Shown here in pieces: positions 1 through 5,639 of a DNA stretch of 9,264 bases (position 1 is its first letter; each line of letters starts with the position of its first letter). The notes beneath the pieces are model-generated. The model was not told where the DNA came from and did not search any database. It saw only the letters and a list, made by a program, of their open reading frames with translations. Origin of the DNA: Eggerthella sp. CAG:209 (lineage in GTDB: Bacteria > Actinomycetota > Coriobacteriia > Coriobacteriales > Eggerthellaceae); contig FR884637.1 of NCBI GenBank assembly GCA_000436075.1, positions 45,243 to 54,506 on the forward strand. The letters are read 5' to 3'. Made by a program: the position numbers and the translations under genes.

Positions 1-63
1 TTCTTTGCGTATATCGCAACAACAGCCTATGCCGAGGTCGATTATTCCAAAGCGGCAAGATAG
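1..63 (+). CDS. Possible C-terminal end of a plus-strand gene cut by the window edge
   Basis: The first frame reads 20 codons (FFAYIATTAYAEVDYSKAAR) and stops at TAG 61-63. The composition looks protein-like, with an aromatic/Ala-rich stretch and then a charged tail, as at the end of a membrane protein. Two other plus-strand frames are also open here, so the frame choice is a judgement. An imperfect hairpin (AGATAGG 58-64 with CCTATCT 92-98) overlaps the stop and might be a weak 3' structure, but it has no T-run. The family is not recognised. Its distance from caiD (about 500 bases) gives no reason to place it in the same transcript. Confidence 0.3.
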   Translation, partial: FFAYIATTAYAEVDYSKAAR

Positions 64-92
64 GAAAGGCGATGAGCAAAAGTAGCCCTCGC

Positions 93-365
93 CTATCTAC
101 TCTCCTTCGAGCAATCGCAACATAGAATCAGAGCATTGCAGACATACAGACGAGACATCTTAGGCAAACTGAATAACACCGAACAAGCAATATGGTGTCG
201 ATTCAACGCGATAGCCACCCAAGAAACAATACCTACCGCTATACCGCCCCAACGTATGAGCCACAAGATGACCAGTACTACCGTTATGGCTTCCCCGATT
301 GCAATAACGGCGAAGCTAATGCAAAACGGATGCCCGCTTCGATTTATGTGTCCGAATCGCTTCAA
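93..365 (-). CDS. Doubtful small membrane-protein ORF (90 aa)
   Basis: This is an open frame from a TTG codon at 365 to TAG at 93. Residues about 14-53 are strongly hydrophobic with Gly, Ile and Val, and could form one long or two short membrane helices. The rest is Cys- and Arg-containing without a recognisable motif. Evidence against a real gene: the start is TTG, an in-frame TGA lies just upstream so no longer start exists, and the only purine-rich stretch before it is a GGGGG run about 12 bases away. No family is recognised. It may be a chance frame, a decayed gene or a genuine small membrane protein. Confidence 0.2.
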   Translation of the reverse strand: MKRFGHINRSGHPFCISFAVIAIGEAITVVLVILWLIRWGGIAVGIVSWVAIALNRHHIACSVLFSLPKMSRLYVCNALILCCDCSKESR

Positions 366-384
366 ATCGTATCAAACCCCCTAA

Positions 385-552
385 TCAGACCCACTACTTA
401 AAAAATAATGATGGATCTGATTATGCGTAACATAAAGCTCATAGAACCCTGGTGATGCTCTAGAACGTGTTCATATCTATTATCGAATCACCGGCGTGAG
501 GTTTAGAGCTTTTAAGAAAGCGGGGATCGGCCTTACGTCACAGCCACACAAC
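385..552 (+). promoter_or_regulatory. Leader and presumed promoter region of caiD
   Basis: This AT-rich stretch with no ORF precedes caiD and must hold its promoter if caiD is transcribed alone. A TATTAT hexamer at 478-483 could be a -10 box, but no good -35 hexamer sits 16-18 bases upstream. Two small symmetric sites are visible: TTATG-N5-CATAA at 421-435 and GAACGTGTTC at 463-472. Either could bind a regulator, though both are short enough to occur by chance. The promoter assignment is inferred from position. Confidence 0.3.
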
Positions 553-560
553 AAAGGAGG
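553..560 (+). promoter_or_regulatory. Ribosome binding site of caiD
   Basis: AAAGGAGG lies five bases before the ATG at 566, an almost perfect Shine-Dalgarno site that fixes the caiD start. The 17 bases AAAGGAGGACACAATGG (553-569) occur identically at the caiA start on the minus strand (8110-8094). Confidence 0.85.
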
Positions 561-565
561 ACACA

Positions 566-1351
566 ATGGCTGATTACTATGGCACTGATACGGTTGTATC
601 GGAACTTCGCGAAGACGGCTTGCTGATCATTCGCATCAATCGCCCCGATATGGCAAATGCGCTTAACGGAGCGACTTCCAAGGCCATGGAAAACATCATG
701 AACAACGCCGAAACCGATCCGGCTGTTCGTGCAATCATCGTTACCGGCACTGGCAACGTATTCTGCGCTGGCGAGGATCTCTCCGAGCTCTCCGAAGGCG
801 GCGAATGCCAGACTGTAACCGAGCATGGCTTTGGCGGTCTTACTGCTCGCACCTGCTCCAAGCCCGTTATTGCAGCTTGCAACGGCTCCGCAGCTGGTGG
901 CGGCATGGAAATCGCTCTTTCCTGCGACATGGTTGTTGCTTCTGAGCGCGCTAAGTTCGGTTGCACCGAGGTTGGTCTGGGCATCATCGCATCTACTGGC
1001 GGTATCGTTCGCCTCGCTCGCGACATTAACCGCAAGGACTGCATGGAGCTCCTGCTCACCGGCAAGAAGATCAAGGCTGACGAAGCTCAGAAGCTTGGCT
1101 TGATCAACTATGTTGTTCCTGCTGAAGAGGTTATGGACAAGGCTATCGAGCTCGCTGAGCAGTGCCTGAAGAACGCTCCTCTCGCTCTGAAGTGGACCAA
1201 GTACTTGGTACATGCATCTGATCAGATGTGCGAAGAAGACGCAATGCGTTACTGCGACGCGGCATATCGCTTCCTCGAGAAGACCGAAGACGGCATCGAA
1301 GGCCCTGCCGCATTCGTAGAAAAGCGCGAGCCCAAGTGGGTTGGCCGCTAA
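566..1351 (+). CDS. caiD: CaiD-like crotonobetainyl-CoA hydratase (enoyl-CoA hydratase/crotonase family)
   Basis: This cytoplasmic enzyme would interconvert L-carnitinyl-CoA and crotonobetainyl-CoA. The protein has 261 residues, the same as E. coli CaiD as I recall it. Crotonase landmarks are present: the first oxyanion segment FCAGEDL (66-72), the second in AAGGGME (109-115), and two acidic residues, Glu115 and Glu135 (in FGCTEVGLG), at the positions of rat crotonase Glu144 and Glu164. It should therefore be a working hydratase rather than an isomerase lacking one of them. CaiD-type signatures include GFGGLT (88-93) and the C-terminal IEGPAAFVEKREPKWVGR, which closely follows the E. coli end. 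The start is set by AAAGGAGG five bases upstream. It is the only cai gene on the plus strand and is separated from the others by terminators. Another short hydroxyacyl-CoA substrate is possible, but the neighbours favour carnitine. Confidence 0.9.
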   Translation: MADYYGTDTVVSELREDGLLIIRINRPDMANALNGATSKAMENIMNNAETDPAVRAIIVTGTGNVFCAGEDLSELSEGGECQTVTEHGFGGLTARTCSKPVIAACNGSAAGGGMEIALSCDMVVASERAKFGCTEVGLGIIASTGGIVRLARDINRKDCMELLLTGKKIKADEAQKLGLINYVVPAEEVMDKAIELAEQCLKNAPLALKWTKYLVHASDQMCEEDAMRYCDAAYRFLEKTEDGIEGPAAFVEKREPKWVGR

Positions 1352-1379
1352 TCATCCATCCCCCACTCCTTTCAAAAAT

Positions 1380-1427
1380 ACCCTTCCTAATCAAAAATAA
1401 CCCTTCTTAAAAAACCCTTCCTAATCA
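1380..1427 (+). repeat. Short imperfect tandem repeat after caiD
   Basis: ACCCTTCCTAATCA occurs at 1380-1393 and again at 1414-1427. A shorter variant, ACCCTTCTTAA, sits between them at 1400-1410. The C/T-rich units lie between the caiD stop and its terminator. They are non-coding and their role is unknown; slippage or local duplication is the simplest origin. Confidence 0.6.
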
Positions 1428-1447
1428 CCCTACATATACCCTCCTAC

Positions 1448-1480
1448 AAGAAAGGCGCTCGTAATGGGCGCCTTTCTTAT
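1448..1480 (+). terminator. Terminator of caiD (near-symmetric, possibly bidirectional)
   Basis: AAGAAAGGCGC (1448-1458) pairs perfectly over 11 bases with GCGCCTTTCTT (1468-1478) around a nine-base loop, about 100 bases after the caiD stop. The T-rich side CTTTCTTATTAT follows on the plus strand. Because the stem starts AAGAAA and ends TTTCTT it could also act on transcripts from the right. It separates caiD from the stretch that follows. Confidence 0.75.
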
Positions 1481-1807
1481 TATCCAAAATGGATCCTTTT
1501 GATCCGCTCCACGGACCTCAATAGGCCCATCACGGCAATCAATCCCCTTTGATTCATTCTTGATAGCCAAACCGCAATACAAATTCCTGTTTGACCAACA
1601 GCAACAGACGACGCTTCGAGCAAAGCTTAATGATAAGCGCCGATTCAATCCGAATGGTTTTCGGATTATTGAATATAGAGCCATGGATAGTTGTCGGATT
1701 CTGATATCAAGGGAAGACGGTATCGTCTTGGGGTATGTCGCAATCATGAACGATCTGGGCCTTACTCCCCTAAACGGAAAGCAGCTATTCAAGGGTCTGC
1801 AAGGAGC

Positions 1808-1842
1808 AAAAGGCCATAGATGAATTCATCTATGGCCTTTTT
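1808..1842. terminator. 34-bp perfect palindrome with flanking A and T runs (terminator-like)
   Basis: Bases 1808-1841 form an uninterrupted palindrome from AAAAGGCCATAGATG through a central GAATTC to CATCTATGGCCTTTT, with a further T at 1842. As RNA it folds into a hairpin ending in a U-run on either strand, so it can act as a two-way terminator. The TGA at 1821-1823 that ends the weak 87-codon frame lies inside it. A binding site for a dimeric protein is another possibility, since the symmetry has no loop. Confidence 0.6.
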
Positions 1843-1997
1843 AAAGCTGACACGACACAATAAGCCTTTATCCTCGGCTACATCGATTATGTCGTCGTCG
1901 TATTAATGCAGATCATCCCAACAGAAAGCAGCGGTTAGCTGCATTTGCGGAATCCATTGGTCCGTTATTGCGACATCCCCATACAATCCGCTATGCC

Positions 1998-2031
1998 AAA
2001 AACAATGTCGCAGGCTCATCTGGGCCTGCGA
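1998..2031 (-). terminator. Possible second terminator of the minus-strand block
   Basis: TCGCAGGC (2008-2015) and GCCTGCGA (2024-2031) form an eight-base perfect stem with an eight-base loop. Read on the minus strand, the stem is followed by CATTGTTTTT (2007-1998), a broken T-run. It lies downstream of the stronger hairpin at 2147-2181 and could stop readthrough from the MFS gene. The T-run is offset, so confidence is limited. Confidence 0.4.
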
Positions 2032-2140
2032 TAGGGACCATATCGAAGCGACGCGATGACTCACAACGCTTTCCCAGGCATCAAGTTACCCTCTCTTCGC
2101 CATCCGAAACCAACACCCACGATTGTATCTATGATTGCAT

Positions 2141-2181
2141 AAACAAAAGCCCATCTGGATCTTCAGAATCCAGATGGGCTT
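2141..2181 (-). terminator. Terminator of the minus-strand cai block
   Basis: AAGCCCATCTGGAT (2147-2160) pairs perfectly over 14 bases with ATCCAGATGGGCTT (2168-2181) around a seven-base loop. On the minus strand the hairpin is followed by TTTTGTTT (2148-2141). It begins about 48 bases after the MFS stop codon, which makes that gene the last of the block. Confidence 0.88.
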
Positions 2182-2228
2182 CACGTTGGCATTGTGGCCA
2201 ACGAAAGAGTGCGATAGATTTCGAGCGC

Positions 2229-3644
2229 CTACAGCTTACTCGCTTCAGTAAGCGATTTTCCTTTTGTTTCGGGTGCCATGAAAATCGAAAGCACCAAACC
2301 AAGCAGAAGCAGGCCCGAAGCAGACAACATAGTAGGTCCAACGCCAAAAGAGCTAAGCATTATTGGCAAACTATACGTTGCCGCAATAGTTCCAAGTCGC
2401 GAGATGGCAATTGAAACACCTACAGCAGATGCGCGAACCGAGGTCGGAAACAACTCATTGGGATAGAGCCATTGAAGGATTCCTGGACCACCGCTGAAGA
2501 AGGCGTACAGGCCAAAAGCAGCAATAATAACGAGAGCAGGAGCGGTTGGGAATAGGCCCAGAATCATCATTCCGATAGTCATAAGGGCGAGAGATACTAT
2601 CAAGAGCCTTCGTCTTCCCAGAGAGTTAAGCCAGAACATAGCCGGGAATGTGCCCACAAGGAAGAATAAACTTACAGCGCTTTCGCCCAAAATCGCTTCC
2701 TGACCTGCACCCAATCCAAACTCGGTCATAATCTGAGGGCCAAACGTATAAATTGCGTACATAGGAACGACTTGGCATAGGGTCAAGATTCCCAAGAACA
2801 CGATGCGTTTTCCATAACCGCCTCGGAACAGTGCCATGATCGGCACCTTTGCACTGGGCTCCTCATATTCCAAAACAACGTCTTCACCGTAAACTCGCGC
2901 AACAATGGCATTTGCCTCTTCGGAACGACCATGCTGATTAAGCCACATAGGGCTCTCAGGGATGTTGTGGCGACCAACAAGCAGAATCACACAGGGAATA
3001 ACGGCACTACCCAGCATCCAACGCCAACCATCGTCGTATGCGTAGAGCGCGTACCCAACAAATGCTGCCGCAGTAGCACCTAGATACCAGGCAGCTGAAA
3101 CCATACCCATAGAAATCGAGCGATGATGCGTAGGGGTGAACTCGGCGATCATCGATGTTGCAATGGGATAATCCGCTCCTACAAATACGCCGATGAAGAA
3201 ACGTGCAATTACCAAGCTCAAAGGATCAGTAGCAAAAACCGAGAAGATGGAGAACGCCGCAATTGCTATCAAGTCGATGATGAACATAACGCGACGCCCA
3301 ATATGGTCAGTAAGATAGCCACCGACAACAGTGCCAATCAAAATGCCCAAAAATACCGAAGCACCGATCAATGCGCTCCATGTCTCGGTAAGATCAAACA
3401 GAGGAGTAATCTGCGTCAACGCAACGCCAATCAGCGCAAGCACATAACCGTCCAGAAACGATCCGCCGCTCGAAAAGAAAACGATCTTACGAAGGAACGG
3501 CGTCATTGACACCTCGTCGATGGTGCGTTTTGCCGTTCGCTTAGCGGCGCTCTTGGCCTTTCTTGCAGTATCCCCCAGACTATTTCCTATAGAAGCGGTA
3601 GGAGGTCTTTCCACTACAGATTGGTTATTACTCGATGCGCTCAT
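2229..3644 (-). CDS. MFS transporter, sugar-porter-like, of the cai cluster
   Basis: This 471-residue inner-membrane carrier is the last gene of the block and probably imports (or exchanges) the betaine substrate. Family signs in order: membrane segments from about residue 53; the motif-A loop GGYLTDHIGRR (108-118) between helices 2 and 3; PESPMWL (229-235) before the central loop; a second RRR loop near 343-346; YPNELFPTSVRASAVG (394-409); and PETKGKSL (458-465). These are hallmarks of sugar-porter/metabolite:H+ symporter type MFS proteins with 12 helices. The first 47 residues are hydrophilic, with a basic Ala/Lys/Arg stretch (RKAKSAAKRTAKRT, 28-41) that is unusual for the family; Met47 is an alternative start. 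The chosen ATG has AGAGGG about ten bases upstream. It is not of the BCCT family of E. coli CaiT. The substrate is inferred only from the neighbours. Confidence 0.85.
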   Translation of the reverse strand: MSASSNNQSVVERPPTASIGNSLGDTARKAKSAAKRTAKRTIDEVSMTPFLRKIVFFSSGGSFLDGYVLALIGVALTQITPLFDLTETWSALIGASVFLGILIGTVVGGYLTDHIGRRVMFIIDLIAIAAFSIFSVFATDPLSLVIARFFIGVFVGADYPIATSMIAEFTPTHHRSISMGMVSAAWYLGATAAAFVGYALYAYDDGWRWMLGSAVIPCVILLVGRHNIPESPMWLNQHGRSEEANAIVARVYGEDVVLEYEEPSAKVPIMALFRGGYGKRIVFLGILTLCQVVPMYAIYTFGPQIMTEFGLGAGQEAILGESAVSLFFLVGTFPAMFWLNSLGRRRLLIVSLALMTIGMMILGLFPTAPALVIIAAFGLYAFFSGGPGILQWLYPNELFPTSVRASAVGVSIAISRLGTIAATYSLPIMLSSFGVGPTMLSASGLLLLGLVLSIFMAPETKGKSLTEASKL

Positions 3645-3654
3645 TTATTATCAA

Positions 3655-3777
3655 CCCTCTGCGCGACGCTATACAATCCCACGCGCCGCTCTCCTCATCG
3701 TGAGGCAATGCCTCACGATATGATAAGGAGGAGCAGATCATGCGCTCCTCCTCCCCTCTTGCCCCGTTGAAAACGGG
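3655..3777 (-). promoter_or_regulatory. Hairpin-rich spacer between caiC and the MFS gene
   Basis: The 133-base gap holds four stems in minus-strand order. CCCGTT-N3-AACGGG (3777-3763) follows the caiC stop directly. A nine-base stem AGGAGGAGC/GCTCCTCCT (3752-3726) comes next. Then a ten-base perfect stem ATCGTGAGGC-N3-GCCTCACGAT (3719-3697). Last is a weak GCGCG/CGCGC pairing (3686-3661) that ends where the AGAGGG ribosome site begins. None has a proper T-run, so they look more like processing, stability or attenuation elements than full terminators. They could lower or separately tune transporter expression relative to the enzymes. A promoter inside the gap is not evident. Confidence 0.6.
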
Positions 3778-5394
3778 CTATTTCAGAAGCTTCTTCTCGA
3801 TTTTCATGCTGCATGTTCGAGGAAACTCAGAAACGATCTCAAAAAATGACGGTACCTTAAACGATGCCATATGCTTTCGGCAATACTCCTCAACCTCTTC
3901 AGGGGTCAGTTTTGCACCCTTTACAGGAAGAACGAATGCCTTAAGCGCCATGTCGCGAATCGGATCTTCGACGCCAATTACCGCAGCTTCTGCGCACAAA
4001 GGATGCTCTTCGAGAATCTTCTCGATTTCACTAGTCGAGATGTTCTCTCCGGCACGCTTTACCATGTTCGACTTTCGATCAACGAAGTAGAACCAACCAT
4101 TATCGTCTTGGTAACCCTGATCGCCCGTTTTCAGCCAACCATCGGCACTAAAGGTCTCTTCTGTTGCCTTGGGGTTGTTCAGGTATTCGAGCATCAAGGT
4201 CCTCCCTCGAACGCCCTTAACCTGAATCTCGCCTGTCTCACCGTGCGGAAGCTCATTGTCGTTCTTGTCGGCGATACGAACCTCATAGCTCAAGCCAGCA
4301 CGGCCAACAGAAGGCCACATGCGCTTGCCAACAGGAGGATCAGTCAATACCCAGCCGATGCTCTCGGTGGAACCATAGGTATTCATGATCTTAACGTTAA
4401 AGCGCTCCTCAAAGGCTTCCTTCTCTTCGTCGGAAACGCTGATGAAGTATAAGGCCTCGCGTACGCAATGATTCTTTTCTTCAGGATCAACTTCCTGAAG
4501 CATTACCGTACGAAGCATCATGGCAACAAGCTGGATAACCGTGGCACGATAATGCCTTACCTGCTTCCAGAAGCGACGAGCTGAAAACTTTTCAACGATG
4601 ATAATCGTCGCTCCAGCGGTAACAACAGGCATAAGCGCAGCAAGCTGGAAGTTGGAATGGCATGCCGGCATAGTCGAAAGAACGCGATCTGAGCCACGAA
4701 GGGAAACTTCCCAGTCGCCATACAAACCGGAGAAAATCATGTTCGCATGGGTAACCACAACGCCCTTCGGACGCGAAGTGGTGCCAGACGTAAAGATAAT
4801 CTGAGCAGGATCAGAGGAGCTAAGCGGACGCTTTTCGCGCAATACTGGTTGCTCAGCGCAACGCATGCTCCAAAAATCGTAAAATGCCTGTTCTTCCTGA
4901 GGCTGCTGCCTAGAACGGCAGAACATCGAAGGGTACTCGATATCGCATACAGGTGAATCCTGACCTGCGCGGGCAACAAGAATTCCCTTCTCGAACCTAC
5001 GCCCACGTTTTACGAGCTCTTGGTAGGTTTCAAGATACAAAGGCTCGACAACTGCACATTTAACCTGAGCAGTGTCAAGAATGTACTCGGTCTCATCAGC
5101 AAGATACTGTTCGTTCACTGGAACAGCGACAGCACCGATTTTCGCAAGGCCGAACAAGCACATCAAAAACTCTGGAGAGCTATGCAAATGCAGGGCTACA
5201 AAATCGCCCTTTTGCACATCAAGGGATAGAAAAACGTTGGCAATTCGGTTAACGTCTTCGTCGAACTCAGCGTAGGTGTATTCAAAAACGCTACCTACGC
5301 GATTCTCAAAAACCATAAAGTCGCGGTTAGCGCATCGATCGGCCATGGTTTCCCATAAGCTGCGAAGTGTTTCATTACCCACGATATCGGTCAT
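3778..5394 (-). CDS. caiC: CaiC-like carnitine/betaine-CoA ligase (acyl-adenylate-forming family)
   Basis: This cytoplasmic enzyme would use ATP and CoA to activate L-carnitine, crotonobetaine or gamma-butyrobetaine and so prime the CoA-transferase cycle. Numbering from an upstream in-frame ATG at 5403, the family motifs are: P-loop FTSGTTSRPKG (204-214), YGSTE (343-347), TGD (426-428) and YFVDRKSNMVKRAGENIS (439-456). The C-terminal lobe FKVPSFFEI...PRTCSMKIEKKLLK follows E. coli CaiC closely. Lys534 is at the adenylation-lysine position, but the usual Gly before it is Met533. The protein is about 20 residues longer than the 517-residue E. coli enzyme, mainly around residues 145-190. I chose the ATG at 5394 over 5403 because GGGGG (5408-5404) abuts the upper ATG but lies nine bases from the lower one, and because MTDIVGNETLRSLW then aligns with the E. 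coli start MDIIGGQHLR. Confidence 0.92.
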   Translation of the reverse strand: MTDIVGNETLRSLWETMADRCANRDFMVFENRVGSVFEYTYAEFDEDVNRIANVFLSLDVQKGDFVALHLHSSPEFLMCLFGLAKIGAVAVPVNEQYLADETEYILDTAQVKCAVVEPLYLETYQELVKRGRRFEKGILVARAGQDSPVCDIEYPSMFCRSRQQPQEEQAFYDFWSMRCAEQPVLREKRPLSSSDPAQIIFTSGTTSRPKGVVVTHANMIFSGLYGDWEVSLRGSDRVLSTMPACHSNFQLAALMPVVTAGATIIIVEKFSARRFWKQVRHYRATVIQLVAMMLRTVMLQEVDPEEKNHCVREALYFISVSDEEKEAFEERFNVKIMNTYGSTESIGWVLTDPPVGKRMWPSVGRAGLSYEVRIADKNDNELPHGETGEIQVKGVRGRTLMLEYLNNPKATEETFSADGWLKTGDQGYQDDNGWFYFVDRKSNMVKRAGENISTSEIEKILEEHPLCAEAAVIGVEDPIRDMALKAFVLPVKGAKLTPEEVEEYCRKHMASFKVPSFFEIVSEFPRTCSMKIEKKLLK

Positions 5395-5403
5395 CTTGTT
5401 CAT

Positions 5404-5411
5404 CCCCCTTT
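5404..5411 (-). promoter_or_regulatory. Ribosome binding site of caiC, deciding between two ATGs
   Basis: AAAGGGGG on the minus strand directly touches the ATG at 5403, too close for initiation there. It is nine bases from the in-frame ATG at 5394, a normal spacing. It is less perfect than the AAAGGAGG sites of caiA and caiD, which suggests lower translation of the ligase. Confidence 0.6.
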
Positions 5412-5418
5412 ATACAAC

Positions 5419-5436
5419 GATGGCCTTTGGCCTATC
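5419..5436 (-). promoter_or_regulatory. Small hairpin just before the caiC ribosome site
   Basis: On the minus strand GAT-A-GGCC-AAA-GGCC-ATC forms a seven-pair stem with one bulged A and a three-base loop. It ends seven bases before AAAGGGGG. It may affect ribosome access or protect a processed 5' end; the stem is short. Confidence 0.35.
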
Positions 5437-5476
5437 GCACTTTAACGACACCCCCATGCCGTTTAGCATTTCTCAA

Positions 5477-5517
5477 CGAAAGGACGGACAACTCCCAGTA
5501 ACCCGTCCGCCCTTTCG
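5477..5517 (-). promoter_or_regulatory. 13-pair hairpin in the caiB-caiC spacer
   Basis: CGAAAGGACGGAC (5477-5489) faces GTCCGCCCTTTCG (5505-5517) across a 15-base loop. In minus-strand RNA every position pairs, one as G-U. In plus-strand RNA the same position is an A-C mismatch, which indicates the structure acts on the minus-strand transcript. The following bases (TTGAG) are not a clear T-run, so it is not a standard terminator. Confidence 0.6.
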
Positions 5518-5543
5518 CGGAGAAACGCAACCCCTCTCATTCA

Positions 5544-5569
5544 CCCCTCCTGGGATAACCCAGGAGGGG
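5544..5569 (-). promoter_or_regulatory. Very stable 11-pair GC-rich hairpin after caiB
   Basis: CCCCTCCTGGG (5544-5554) and CCCAGGAGGGG (5559-5569) pair perfectly around a four-base loop, about 70 bases past the caiB stop. On the minus strand it is followed by TGAATGAGAG, so there is no U-run. It is the strongest hairpin of the block and could be a decay barrier protecting the upstream caiA-caiB message, or a partial terminator lowering caiC and transporter expression. Confidence 0.7.
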
Positions 5570-5639
5570 CACAGGAATAACGAGCCAACCAATAAGGGAG
5601 GGGGAAGAAGGTCAAATTGGCGGCTATTAGAAAGAATGC

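Larger units (their letters stand above)
1481..2146. other. Stretch without a convincing gene between two sets of terminators
   Basis: About 665 bases lie between the caiD terminator and the terminator of the minus-strand block. An 87-codon plus-strand frame (TTG 1560 to TGA 1821-1823) has no ribosome binding site and is open upstream to 1503. Its second half, about residues 40-70, looks moderately protein-like. On the minus strand several short frames in different phases also look protein-like: one covering about 1690-1561 (ending in LVKQEFVLRFGYQE) and one of about 36 codons across 1900-1792 (containing IDVAEDKGLLCRVSFK). They are broken by stops and phase changes. This may be the remains of a decayed minus-strand gene, or chance. 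I recognise no family and no RNA gene here. Confidence 0.35.

Noticed and set aside
463..472. GAACGTGTTC as a possible LexA/SOS box before caiD
   Set aside because: The Gram-positive SOS box has GAAC and GTTC four bases apart; here the gap is two, and caiD has no link to DNA damage.
533..1213. 226-codon minus-strand frame opposite caiD
   Set aside because: Shadow of caiD. The sense frame has a perfect ribosome site and crotonase catalytic residues.
1380..1427. Repeated ACCCTTCCTAATCA as a CRISPR array
   Set aside because: There are only two full units plus one variant, with spacers of about six to twenty bases of unequal length and no cas genes.
1481..2146. tRNA, other structured RNA gene or insertion sequence in the gene-poor stretch
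   Set aside because: I could not find a cloverleaf, a transposase frame, or terminal inverted repeats with target duplications; the symmetric sites read best as terminators.
1968..2414. 148-codon plus-strand frame entering the MFS gene
   Set aside because: It runs through two hairpins and the conserved end of the MFS gene, its composition is Ser/Arg/Lys/His-rich, and it has no ribosome site.
2229..3644. BCCT-family CaiT
   Set aside because: The protein has MFS motif A and the sugar-porter motifs PESPMWL and PETKGKSL, and none of the Trp-rich BCCT signature.
3740..4090. Plus-strand ATG at 3740 preceded by GGAGGAG, opening a 116-codon frame
   Set aside because: The GGAGGAG is one arm of a hairpin (3726-3752), and the frame overlaps the conserved C-terminus of caiC in antisense.
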